Positions 56,551-64,000 of a stretch of 64,000 bases of DNA are shown here, one piece after another. How positions within the stretch are numbered: position 1 is the stretch's first letter; the number at the start of each line of letters is the position of its first letter. Origin of the DNA: Ancylobacter polymorphus. Lineage in GTDB: Bacteria > Pseudomonadota > Alphaproteobacteria > Rhizobiales > Xanthobacteraceae. The notes under the pieces are model-generated. The model was not told the origin of the DNA. It saw only the letters and a list, made by a program, of their open reading frames with translations, and made no database searches. The DNA is taken from positions 372,001 through 436,000 of the forward strand of contig NZ_JAUSUI010000005.1 in NCBI RefSeq assembly GCF_030813495.1, in the 5' to 3' direction. The translations under genes were made by a program, and so were the position numbers.

Positions 56551-57338
56551 GGCGCCACCTCGCCGGCGCCGATGCGCGCCAGCGCCCCACGCAACGTCAG
56601 CGCCACCCCGGCCAGCATCAGCGCCGCGAACAGCCATTTCAGCGGTTCGGCGAAGCTGGCCAGCGGGGCGAGGCGGTCCGCCTGCTCCGCCACGACCGCC
56701 CCGAGCACGCCGGCACCGCTGATGAGCCCGCCCGCGCCGTCGGCGGTGCGCGCGAGCCGTGTATCGGCGGGGCGGGCCCGGGCGGCGCCGCCGGTCTCGC
56801 GCGCCGGCTCCGGCGTCGCCGCGCCGGCCAGCGCCTTGGCCGCCGCCCGCACCTCGGCGACGCGGCGGGTCCAGCCGGCGCCGAAGGTCGGGAAGGTGCG
56901 CAGGCTGCGCAGCATGGCGAGCCGCCGGTCGCACAGCGCGTCGATCAGCTGGGCGGGCGCCCGGCCGTCCAGCGCCACCAGCGTCGCCTCGCCCACCTGA
57001 CCGTCCGCCGTGACACCGAGCGTGCGCTGCAGCCATTTCGCCGCCTGCGCCGGCCCGGAATTCACCGCCGCGTCGAACAGCGCATAGTCGAGCCCGGCCG
57101 GCAGGTCGTCGGCGCGCACCGCGTCCCAATATTGGCGGCGGTAGATCGCCGCCATCTCGTCCGGCGCGATGCGCCGCACCGGGCGCGCGGGCTGGCCATG
57201 GCGGCGACGCCAGCCATCATAGACGCGCTGGGTGATGCCCTGCATGGTCGCCCCGCCGGGATCGGCGGGGTGGTCGGCGTAGCCATCCTCATGAACGAGC
57301 ACGCGTTTCAGCGCCCCGTCGAAGCCCGACGCGGTCAT
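56547..57338 (-). CDS. GH108-family endolysin (N-acetylmuramidase) with C-terminal membrane helix
   Basis: A 263-residue peptidoglycan hydrolase. The glycosyl hydrolase 108 motif LVHEDGYADHPADPGGATMQ, with catalytic Glu, is followed by a peptidoglycan-binding domain (LFDAAVNSGPAQAAKWLQRT, GVTADGQVGEATLVAL). The last 70 residues hold a hydrophobic segment (LKWLFAALMLAGVALTLRGA), so the enzyme is probably membrane-tethered at its C-terminus. There is no signal peptide. The ATG at 57338 has GGAG upstream. With the overlapping spanins it forms a lysis cassette; no separate holin gene is visible. Confidence 0.84.
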   Translation of the reverse strand: MTASGFDGALKRVLVHEDGYADHPADPGGATMQGITQRVYDGWRRRHGQPARPVRRIAPDEMAAIYRRQYWDAVRADDLPAGLDYALFDAAVNSGPAQAAKWLQRTLGVTADGQVGEATLVALDGRAPAQLIDALCDRRLAMLRSLRTFPTFGAGWTRRVAEVRAAAKALAGAATPEPARETGGAARARPADTRLARTADGAGGLISGAGVLGAVVAEQADRLAPLASFAEPLKWLFAALMLAGVALTLRGALARIGAGEVAP

Positions 57339-57379
57339 GCATGACTCCACTGCAAAATTTTAGGGGTGATTTCTGGGGA

Positions 57380-57395
57380 TTAACGCTATGTTAAC
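57380..57395 (+). promoter_or_regulatory. Perfect CtrA-type box (TTAA-N7-TTAAC)
   Basis: TTAACGCTATGTTAAC matches the full CtrA consensus TTAA-N7-TTAAC and is also symmetrical. It lies about 92-107 bp upstream of the plus-strand gene at 57487, in an AT-rich gap that also separates the leftward endolysin gene. GANTC sites at 57343 and 57432 flank it. CtrA controls gene-transfer-agent and cell-cycle genes in alphaproteobacteria. Binding here is inferred from the match. Confidence 0.62.
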
Positions 57396-57486
57396 GATCT
57401 CGCTACCTGAGCACGGTTGCAAAAATACCCGGATTCCAAGACCCTTTTTGAGAATGGCTGGCTACCGGCAAGGGGCACCTCACGGC

Positions 57487-57960
57487 ATGGCAACAGAAGA
57501 TCGACTCGTTGAAGACCTGCGGGGCATTTTCGATGAAGCCCGCCGCAGCTCCGGTCAGGTGCAGGCGGAAGCGTTGCTGGCTGTCGCGCCGGTGGTGCTG
57601 AAGGCCAGCGAGTCCGAGCGCGGCGTGGCCTATATGCGCGACCGTCTGACCCCCGAGAGCTACCGCGCCATCTGCCGCGCCATTGGCGACGAGCTGGACC
57701 GGCTCAATGCCGAGATCGACCGGCTGAAGCGATTCGAGAAGATCGCCGGCGTGGTCGAGAGCGCCAAGCGTCGAATCACCGCGCGGCCGACCATCGTTAC
57801 CAAGCCGACGGTGACGGCCGCCGTGAAAGCCGCCGCCGGCGCCTCGGCGCTTGGCGAGGCCGGCCCGGTCGCGCCGGCTGCGCTTTTCGGCCCGCCGGCC
57901 CCCGCCCCGGCGTCCACGCCGAAGGCGCTCGGCCACCGCTTCACGCCCGCCGCCGAATAG
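57487..57960 (+). CDS. Unknown protein in the phage/GTA block, behind a CtrA-type box
   Basis: I do not recognise this 157-residue protein. It has an acidic helical N-terminal half (DRLVEDLRGIFDEARRSSGQ), a likely coiled coil (DELDRLNAEIDRLKRFEKIA) and an Ala/Pro-rich C-terminal third. There is no signal peptide or membrane segment. It is the only rightward gene in an otherwise leftward phage-like block and has its own AT-rich promoter region. I chose the ATG at 57487, with AAGGGG upstream. A 33-codon longer form from 57388 would begin within the CtrA box. A regulatory or host-linked role is possible but unproven. Confidence 0.7.
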   Translation: MATEDRLVEDLRGIFDEARRSSGQVQAEALLAVAPVVLKASESERGVAYMRDRLTPESYRAICRAIGDELDRLNAEIDRLKRFEKIAGVVESAKRRITARPTIVTKPTVTAAVKAAAGASALGEAGPVAPAALFGPPAPAPASTPKALGHRFTPAAE

Positions 57961-57963
57961 CCG

Positions 57964-58254
57964 TCAGATTTCCGCGGCAGGCCAACCCTCGCCGGGCAGC
58001 GTCTCGACTTTCGCGGCGTGCTCCTGCGCCGTGAGCAATCGCTCATAATCCGCCGGCGGCATGTCGATCTGCGCCTCCTGCGGCGCCGGTGGTAGGCGTA
58101 GCGCCGCCCACCCGTCGACCGGGTGCGCGACGACGTCCCACAGGCGAAACGTGCCGCGCGCCTGATAACCGCTGTCGAGCCACGCCTGTTCGCTGCGCGC
58201 CAGCGCCGCCGCCGCCGTCGGAAAAACCAGATAGCTGACGGTCATGGCGCTCAT
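57964..58254 (-). CDS. Small conserved phage-type protein, function unknown
   Basis: A 96-residue protein, MSAMTVSYLVFPTAAAALAR then SEQAWLDSGYQARGTF. It contains LWDVVAHPVDGWAALRLPP, which resembles small proteins found after tail-fibre genes in prophages. No catalytic motif or membrane segment is visible. Its ATG overlaps the stop of the preceding tail-fibre-like gene by 4 bp, so it is coupled to it. Its own stop lies 3 bp from the convergent unknown gene. A tail assembly or fibre chaperone role is possible. Confidence 0.65.
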   Translation of the reverse strand: MSAMTVSYLVFPTAAAALARSEQAWLDSGYQARGTFRLWDVVAHPVDGWAALRLPPAPQEAQIDMPPADYERLLTAQEHAAKVETLPGEGWPAAEI

Positions 58255-59138
58255 AGCATCACCTGGACCTGCGCGGCGTCGAGCGCCGCCATGTCGAGCG
58301 CCGACTGCGCCAGCGCCAGGGCGGCAATGCCACCCGTAAGGTACGCGCCGCCGGAGGTGGTCGCCCCGACGCGGATATTGGCGGCCTGATTGGTGTCCGG
58401 CGTTCGCTGCGCCGGAGTCAACGCACTGTTCACCGGCAGTGCGCCGTTGATCGCAAGGTCGAGCGCGCCTTCCATATGGCGGCCACGCGCGACGAGGCGG
58501 TTCCAGGACCCTGACGCCACTGCGGCCGTCGAGGTGGCGGGCGAACTTGCGTCCGCCGTGCGCATCTGGGCACTGATCGCCATCGTCGTTCCCCCGATAT
58601 AGCCGCGAACACTGCCCACCGTCGAAGTGATGGGGTAATAAAGCAGGACCTGCGTGCCGCCCGTGCCGGCGATGCGCGCGATGACGGCATAGGTCAGTGC
58701 AGGCTGGTTGCGCGAAAATTCCACCGAGTTCTGGATGTCGAGATACTGCGCGCCGGAGAAGGCCAGGCAGGGGCGGCCATTGGGGCCGACATCGAGCACG
58801 CCGGCATTGACGATACGCGGCTGCGCCGCGCCGGCCGTCTGCACGGCGTCGCGGCCGCCCCCCGTCTGGTCGTACCACCGCGTGGCATAGGCGCTGGCGG
58901 CACCGGCAAAGGCCAGCAGCGCGCCCGTGTCGAGCGCGCCGGACCCGGTGAAGCCGATATCGGCCTCGCCGCCATCGCTGCCGCGGCGCACCCGCAGGCA
59001 GGGCCCGCCATGGGCGGAGAGCAGCCGGCTCAGCCCGAAGGTCGCGTAAAGCTGACCGGCGAACCCCTCCAGCGGCGCCACAATCCCGTGAGCGCGACGG
59101 CGACGCCGGAGATCGAGGCTGAATCCGAAGCTCGCCAT
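58251..59138 (-). CDS. Tail-fibre-like protein with lectin/arabinofuranosidase-type beta-sandwich
   Basis: A 295-residue protein. AYATRWYDQTGGGRDAVQTA, QPRIVNAGVLDVGPNGRPCL and the preceding LLSAHGGPCLRVRRGSDGGE with ADIGFTG form the pattern of concanavalin-like carbohydrate-binding domains found in phage tail fibres, often annotated as arabinofuranosidase catalytic-like. Small Gly/Ala-rich turns fill the rest. It probably binds a cell-surface glycan. It sits between the spike-base gene and a small coupled gene, all leftward. No catalytic residues can be assigned with confidence. Confidence 0.68.
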   Translation of the reverse strand: MASFGFSLDLRRRRRAHGIVAPLEGFAGQLYATFGLSRLLSAHGGPCLRVRRGSDGGEADIGFTGSGALDTGALLAFAGAASAYATRWYDQTGGGRDAVQTAGAAQPRIVNAGVLDVGPNGRPCLAFSGAQYLDIQNSVEFSRNQPALTYAVIARIAGTGGTQVLLYYPITSTVGSVRGYIGGTTMAISAQMRTADASSPATSTAAVASGSWNRLVARGRHMEGALDLAINGALPVNSALTPAQRTPDTNQAANIRVGATTSGGAYLTGGIAALALAQSALDMAALDAAQVQVML

Positions 59139-59139
59139 C

Positions 59140-59445
59140 TCAGTCCACCCGATGGATGACGAGCCCGGCGGTCGTGCCCGTCGCCAGCACCCGCCGCACC
59201 AGGAATTCCAGCACGCTCACCTGCCCGGCCGGCAGCGGCAGGGTCAGCGGCGCGTCATCCGCCGCGTCGACGGGCAGGATGCGGACTTCTGCGTTCGCCA
59301 GCGTGGCCGGCACGAACACACGCAGCCTTCCATAACGCGACAGGTCGGTCGCATCGTTGGGCGTCACCAGCGCGCCGGCGCGGCCGAGCGCGGCGGGAGA
59401 GAGGGCGCGGCGGTGCCAGGGGTCCTTGGCGGCATCATAGGGCAT
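59140..59445 (-). CDS. Head-spike base protein, RCAP_rcc01079 family (GhsA-like)
   Basis: A 101-residue protein beginning MPYDAAKDPWHRRALSPAAL. Its C-terminal part SVLEFLVRRVLATGTTAGLV is the hallmark of the family typified by Rhodobacter capsulatus rcc01079, the base of the gene-transfer-agent head spike. The intermediate ALVTPNDATDLSRYGRLRVF also fits. It lies 16 bp after the DUF2793 gene and 1 bp before the tail-fibre-like gene. The ATG at 59445 has GGGAG upstream. The same family also occurs in ordinary prophages. Confidence 0.78.
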   Translation of the reverse strand: MPYDAAKDPWHRRALSPAALGRAGALVTPNDATDLSRYGRLRVFVPATLANAEVRILPVDAADDAPLTLPLPAGQVSVLEFLVRRVLATGTTAGLVIHRVD

Positions 59446-59461
59446 GGGTCGCTCCCGGAGA

Positions 59462-60151
59462 TCAGAGGGTGAAGGCGAGATAGGAGAGGACGAGGCGCAC
59501 CCGCCCGCCGGTGAAGCTGCCGCCCAGCGCGGTGATGCGCAGCGGCGTGTCGGCATAGAAGGCCTGCGGGCCGATCACGCCGATATTGCCGGCGCCGGCG
59601 GCGATGCTCAGAAGCCCGCCGAATTTCGCGGTCTCGCCTGCTATGCCGACCTCATAGGCGGTCGCGCCCGTCACCGCCGCCACGGTGCGGCTGGCCACGG
59701 CAAGGACGATCGCCCGGCTGGGAATGAGGAGCGTCGAGGCGACGAAGGCCCCCGCGAGCGTCACCTCCTCCTCCGCCATGCGCAGGGTGGCGGTGGCGCC
59801 GGAAGCCGTGAATGCCAGCGCCTCGCGCCAGGCGGTGCCGTCGAACAGCAGGCTGCGGGCCTCGCTCACCACATAGGCGCGCCAGCCCGCACGCGGGGCG
59901 AGGAAGCGCCAGCCGGAATCGTAAAGCGCGATCTCGCCCTCATGGCCGGCGAAAGCGCCGCTGGCACCGGGCGCCACCAGATGCCGGTCGCCCGGCAGCG
60001 GGCTGGCGGGCGGGGCGGTGCGGGTGCGGTCGAGCACGGCGAGCTGCGTCGCCGCGTCGAGCAGCATCAGCGCCTCGTTGTGGGTCACATGCTTCTGCGC
60101 CTGCGCCGCCGCCAGCAACGGCAGCGCGAGGAGCGGCGTCGTCTCGCTCAT
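59462..60151 (-). CDS. DUF2793 head-spike/fibre protein (GhsB-like)
   Basis: A 229-residue protein with the diagnostic DUF2793 start LLALPLLAAAQAQKHVTHNE followed by ALMLLDAATQLAVLDR. GEIALYDSGWRFLAPRAGWR also matches the domain, and a beta-rich C-terminal half follows. In R. capsulatus, DUF2793-type rcc01080 forms GTA head spikes together with rcc01079. Here the homologue lies directly between the large tail protein and the spike-base gene. The ATG at 60151 has an AGGAGG ribosome site. Function is by homology to GTA and phage fibres. Confidence 0.8.
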   Translation of the reverse strand: MSETTPLLALPLLAAAQAQKHVTHNEALMLLDAATQLAVLDRTRTAPPASPLPGDRHLVAPGASGAFAGHEGEIALYDSGWRFLAPRAGWRAYVVSEARSLLFDGTAWREALAFTASGATATLRMAEEEVTLAGAFVASTLLIPSRAIVLAVASRTVAAVTGATAYEVGIAGETAKFGGLLSIAAGAGNIGVIGPQAFYADTPLRITALGGSFTGGRVRLVLSYLAFTL

Positions 60152-60178
60152 GAAGGCCTCCTGTCGGGAGAACGGAAA

Positions 60179-63100
60179 TCAGCTGCGCAGCCGCGCGGTC
60201 AGCGCCGCGCCGGCGCCGACCTCGGCGGAGAGCTGGGCGATGCGGACATCGAGAAAAGGTTGGGCAGCGCCGAAATCGGCGATCTCGTCGGCGCTCGCAT
60301 AGAGAACGGCCGGCGCGGAAACGGTGAAGCGGCGCTTCACGGCGTCGCCGCTCAGAATCTCAACCGCATAGGCCTCGCTGGTCTCGCCGAGCGGCACCTC
60401 GACCAGATCCCAGGAATCGCCGCCCGCACGCGTGCGCCGCGTCCAGCTCAGTGTCACGCCGGCGGGGCCACGACGGGCGCGGGCATGCACCGGCGCGAAG
60501 GGACGCAGCGCCTCCGGCCCGAGCGTGGCGGCGATCTCGGTCACGGCCTCGTCGCCATGGTCGCGGTCGGCCCCGCCGATGCGGTAGGTGACGGCGCGGC
60601 CGATCATGTCGAGCCCGCTCGCGACCGGCACCAGATTGGCGTCGATCTTCATCAGCCTTGTTCCCGCCGGCCAGTCCGCCGCCGCCCGCGCCTCGGTGCC
60701 GAGCTGACCCCGCAGCAGGCCGGAGAGCCGCCAGCGGGAACTGCCGACCAGTTCGGCCTCGGTGAACTGGATCACCTCGACCGCGCCCGAGGGGTCGATC
60801 AGCGCCAGCGCATTGGCCCCGCCGAGCACGGCTTCCGCGCTGGCCCCGGCGAGCAGCCCGCCATCGAGCTCGACCTCAAGGCTCGCCCGCTGCCAGCGCC
60901 AGAGCGGGCCGGCGGGCAGCGCTTCCAGCGTTTCCCCGGTCACCGCCGCCGCCGAAAGTGTCGCCACCGGCTCGAAGCTGCCGCCATCCACCGCCCGCCA
61001 GACGGTGAGGCTGCCCGGCCACGGCGTGACGAAGGCGCCGAGCCAGGCCAGCACCGGCGCGCCCTCCCCACCCGCCAGCGGCACGCTGATGAGATGCACC
61101 AGCGCCGGCCCCTCGCCGCCCGGCAGTTCGACCTCGCCCGCCGGCCCCTCGCGCACCGCGAGGGCGAACACCGCCGGGTCGATGCTGCGCGCATTGACGA
61201 GGCGGGTGCCGCGCTCCTCGATGGAGACGATCTCCATCAGCCGCGCCCGCCCGTCGCGTTCCAGCCGCACCAGATCGCCCGGCTCCAGCGCGAGGCGCGA
61301 GGGCGGCAGCGTCAGGCTTAGCGTCTCGCGCCCCGCCCATGTGTCCTGCAACCACCGGTCGGCGAGGCCGGCGGCAAGGCCGGGATCGGCCACCATGGCG
61401 ATGTCCATGCCGGTTTCCGCCCGCGCCGCGCCGGCCAGACGGCGCGAGACCGCGGTGGCGCGGCGGTAATCATTCGTGCCGTCGATGAAGCCGAGCGTGG
61501 CCGAGAGCGGCAATTCGCCCTCCGCCGCCCGCACCAGCGACGGGGCGGCGATGCCCTCGCCGGTGGCGATGTCGTCATCGGTCAGCACCTCCCGCACCCG
61601 CCCGCCGCGCGGGGCGAGCGCGAGGGCGCCGCCGCGCTCGACGAGGTCGAAGGCAAAGGCCCGCGCCAGCGGCTCCAGCGCCGCCCGCGCCGTCATCGGC
61701 CGGTCGACGACATAGCCGTCGATGATGCCGCGCAGTTCGCCGGTCGCAATGTCCGGCACGCCGAAATCCGCCGCCAGCGCCTGCGTCAGCTCGGCCAGAG
61801 GCGCGGCGCCCAGCCGGCCGGTGAGCCAGTGGCCGGTCTGCCAGTTGGCCCCGTCCGCCCACACATGTGTGGCATTGGGAAACACGGGAAACGGCCGCGC
61901 GTCCCAACTCCACAGATGGATCGCCGCCGGGTCGATCATTCGTCCGCCCGGCAGCGCCGGGGCCGGCGGGTTCAGCGCCGTGGAGGCGGAGAAGCCGGCC
62001 AGACTCACTTCGAGATGCCGGCGCTGGATCAGGTCGTCGCGCGCGCCGGTGGAAAAGGGCGGCAGCCCGCCCTCCGTCGATTTCGGGTCGGGAAAGGCGC
62101 TCGGCCGGTTGGCGCCCTTGTCCACCGCCGGGCAGCCGATCTCGGTCAGGCGCACCGGCTTGGAACCCGGCACCCAGGCCGTCGCGCTCGCCTGCCGCAC
62201 CCCGCCGACGCGCTCGTGATGCGCGTGGCTCCACCAGCCGGCGAGGTCCTTTTGGCGAAACACCCACGCCTCGCCATAGGCGCCATCGGTGATCGGGGCG
62301 CGCGCCTGCGCGGAGCGGGCGGCGTCATCCGGGTAATACCAGTCGAACGCCTCGCCACCGTTGAGATTGCCGGCGAGATAGGCGCGGTCATGCCCGCTCT
62401 CATGCGCCTCGGCGTCGAGATGCGCGTCGCCCTCGCGCCAGTCGGCCAGCGGCGGATACCAGTCGATGCCGATGAAGTCGAGCGCCGGGGAGGCCCAGAG
62501 CGGGTCGAGCGGAAAGCGCAGTTCTGCCCCGCCGTCGCGCACATGCGCGCCATATTCCGTCCAGTCGGCGGCATAGCCGATCTGCGTGCCCGGGCCCAGC
62601 ATCGCCCGCACCTCGCCCGCCAGCGCGGCGAAGGCGCCGGCGGCGGGGTAGACGCCCGGCGCGGCGCGCACGCGGGTCAGCGCCGCCATTTCCGAACCGA
62701 TGAGGATCGCCTCCACCCCGCCGGCGAGCTGCGCCAGCTTGGCGTAGTGCAGCACCATGCGGCGCAGCGTCCATTCCGCCGGGCCGGCATAGGTGACCTG
62801 GCCGAACGATGCGCCGAACTGCGCGGCGGTGGCGGTGCCGAACAGCGCCGCCACCTGCGCCCCCGCCGCCGCCGTGCCGTCGGGCGAGCCGGCCACACCG
62901 GGCGCGGGGTGGCAGGTGATGCGCCCGCGCCAGGGATGGGCCGGCTGCATCGCCCCCGGCGCATAGGGGTCGGGCAATGTGTTGCCGGCGGGAATGTCCA
63001 TCATCACGAACGGGTTCAGCGTCACTTTGAGCCCGCGCGCCTTCAGTGCCTGAAGCGCGGCGATCACGCTGGAATCGGAGGGCGTGCCGCCATAGGCGGG

Positions 63101-64000
63101 CTTGCCCTCATACTGGCTCACCAGCGCCGCCGTGCTGCGGGTCTGCCCCGCCACCTGCCACGCCAGAGGAAAGATGCCGATCTGCGTCGGCTTGCTGCGC
63201 CGCTCCACCGCCGGGCGGATCTGGCACTGGCCGGCGCGCAGATCGGTGCCGAACCAGGTGACGACCAGCGCCACCCGTTCGAGATTCGGGCAGGCGGCGA
63301 GCAACTGGTCGAGGCTCGCGGCAACATCGCTGGCATGGGTGCTGACATGCCGGTTTTCCAGCTGGTAGACGCCCGGCCGGTCGACCCGCAGCACCTCGCG
63401 CGGCTCATAGCCGAATTCGGTGGCGCCGGGGATCAGCGTCACCGCCCGCACCGCATTCTCCAGCGCCCCCACCGCCCGCTCGACCTCGACGGAAATCTGC
63501 GGCAGACGGTTGCCGAAGCGGGCGAGCGGCAGGCGCTCGAAGACGAGATAGGCGAGGCCGCGATAGGCCGGCGCTCCCGGCTCGCGCGCCTCGATCAGCG
63601 GATCGGGCAGCTGGTCCTCGCCCCCGCGATGCAGCCGCACATTCAGCGCGCGGGTGTCGAGCAGCCTTCCATCGGCCCAGATGCGGCCGATCCGCGTCAC
63701 CGGACCCTCGCACAGGCCGACGGCGAAGCTGCCGAAATAGCTGTAGGTGGTGGTGCTGGCGCCGCCGGCCATTCCCCCCTTGCCGCCGGAAGCCTGCGTC
63801 TGGGTGGACACCACCTCCTGCACCGGCGCCGCCCAGATCACCTGGCCGGAAAGCCGCGCCCGCCCATAGAGCCGGGGCAGCGCCGCCCCTTCCGTGGAGG
63901 TCATGGTACCGAATTCAGCGAGGCGCGGCCCTTGCGTGCGCTGGCCGGGGTTCAGCACCAGGCTGTCAATGGCCGAGCCGCCGAGCGCGCCGAGCGCCCG
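60179..64000 (-). CDS. GTA gp15-type tail/host-specificity megaprotein, 5' end beyond the window
   Basis: At least 1273 residues are encoded, and the frame stays open to the window edge. The visible part includes RALGALGGSAIDS and LPRLYGRARLSGQVIWAAPV, which belong inside the N-terminal region of gp15 proteins, so the real start is outside. A glycosidase-like TIM-barrel domain follows in the middle (LDFIGIDWYPPLADWREGDA) and then a phage-tail domain with TWAGRETLSLTLPPSRLALE. gp15 forms the megatron/tail tip that contacts the host. It is the first visible gene of the leftward tail-spike-lysis unit. Confidence 0.9.
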   Translation of the reverse strand, partial: RALGALGGSAIDSLVLNPGQRTQGPRLAEFGTMTSTEGAALPRLYGRARLSGQVIWAAPVQEVVSTQTQASGGKGGMAGGASTTTYSYFGSFAVGLCEGPVTRIGRIWADGRLLDTRALNVRLHRGGEDQLPDPLIEAREPGAPAYRGLAYLVFERLPLARFGNRLPQISVEVERAVGALENAVRAVTLIPGATEFGYEPREVLRVDRPGVYQLENRHVSTHASDVAASLDQLLAACPNLERVALVVTWFGTDLRAGQCQIRPAVERRSKPTQIGIFPLAWQVAGQTRSTAALVSQYEGKPAYGGTPSDSSVIAALQALKARGLKVTLNPFVMMDIPAGNTLPDPYAPGAMQPAHPWRGRITCHPAPGVAGSPDGTAAAGAQVAALFGTATAAQFGASFGQVTYAGPAEWTLRRMVLHYAKLAQLAGGVEAILIGSEMAALTRVRAAPGVYPAAGAFAALAGEVRAMLGPGTQIGYAADWTEYGAHVRDGGAELRFPLDPLWASPALDFIGIDWYPPLADWREGDAHLDAEAHESGHDRAYLAGNLNGGEAFDWYYPDDAARSAQARAPITDGAYGEAWVFRQKDLAGWWSHAHHERVGGVRQASATAWVPGSKPVRLTEIGCPAVDKGANRPSAFPDPKSTEGGLPPFSTGARDDLIQRRHLEVSLAGFSASTALNPPAPALPGGRMIDPAAIHLWSWDARPFPVFPNATHVWADGANWQTGHWLTGRLGAAPLAELTQALAADFGVPDIATGELRGIIDGYVVDRPMTARAALEPLARAFAFDLVERGGALALAPRGGRVREVLTDDDIATGEGIAAPSLVRAAEGELPLSATLGFIDGTNDYRRATAVSRRLAGAARAETGMDIAMVADPGLAAGLADRWLQDTWAGRETLSLTLPPSRLALEPGDLVRLERDGRARLMEIVSIEERGTRLVNARSIDPAVFALAVREGPAGEVELPGGEGPALVHLISVPLAGGEGAPVLAWLGAFVTPWPGSLTVWRAVDGGSFEPVATLSAAAVTGETLEALPAGPLWRWQRASLEVELDGGLLAGASAEAVLGGANALALIDPSGAVEVIQFTEAELVGSSRWRLSGLLRGQLGTEARAAADWPAGTRLMKIDANLVPVASGLDMIGRAVTYRIGGADRDHGDEAVTEIAATLGPEALRPFAPVHARARRGPAGVTLSWTRRTRAGGDSWDLVEVPLGETSEAYAVEILSGDAVKRRFTVSAPAVLYASADEIADFGAAQPFLDVRIAQLSAEVGAGAALTARLRS

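Overview
The window looks like about 64 kb of chromosome from a GC-rich alphaproteobacterium of the Rhizobiales/Hyphomicrobiales. The block glnE - two-component pair - degP - ccmH/F/E/I, the tetrahydromethanopterin (H4MPT) C1 genes, GANTC-rich control regions and a gene-transfer-agent-type tail module all fit that order. A methylotrophic or facultatively C1-oxidising genus of the Xanthobacteraceae type (Ancylobacter/Starkeya-like) is my best guess, but the genus is inference. No rRNA, tRNA, CRISPR array, insertion sequence or integrase was found.

Layout. 1-9.5 kb: the 5' end of a glutaryl-CoA dehydrogenase gene, then a divergent dipeptide/oligopeptide ABC importer operon (dppABC - unknown membrane gene - dppDF) running into a convergent exbB-exbD-tonB energiser operon. 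9.5-14.6 kb: a D-2-hydroxyacid-type FAD dehydrogenase, a parDE-type toxin-antitoxin pair with a palindromic operator, an ABC-F ATPase and a SpoU rRNA methyltransferase. 14.7-38.2 kb: a large C1 island. It holds the formyltransferase/hydrolase complex fhcBADC, mtdB, mch, a Fae homologue, beta-RFAP synthase, a pterin dehydratase, dihydroneopterin aldolase, homologues of the methanofuran enzymes MfnB, MfnD, MfnE and MfnF, and several unassigned enzymes (flavoprotein, dihydropteroate-synthase-like protein, DUF447 protein, two further ATP-grasp ligases, CitG-like and HisA-like proteins). mgtE and pepN are embedded in it. Together these genes oxidise H4MPT-bound formaldehyde units to formate and probably build the carriers H4MPT and methylofuran.

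38.4-56.1 kb: housekeeping and signalling. It contains a PleC/PdhS-type PAS histidine kinase behind a cluster of GANTC sites, an L-2-hydroxyglutarate-oxidase-like flavoenzyme, glnE, an OmpR-family two-component pair, a DegP/HtrA protease, the cytochrome c maturation genes ccmH, ccmF, ccmE and ccmI, a glycine-zipper lipoprotein and a second, PhoPQ-like pair. 56.2-64 kb: the end of a phage-derived or gene-transfer-agent-like cluster, read leftward: gp15-type tail/host-specificity protein (cut by the window edge), DUF2793 head-spike fibre, Rcc01079-type spike base, a tail-fibre-like protein, a GH108 endolysin and a nested spanin pair. One plus-strand gene in this block sits behind a perfect CtrA-type box.

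Three families of dispersed palindromic repeats punctuate intergenic space. One copy lies in frame inside the 5' end of ccmH and another splits the fhc operon. The most interesting points are the Fae homologue without the expected catalytic histidine, the HisA-like protein that seems to have lost one phosphate site, the ccmH insertion, the cell-cycle-type control motifs, and the spike plus lysis genes next to the tail gene.
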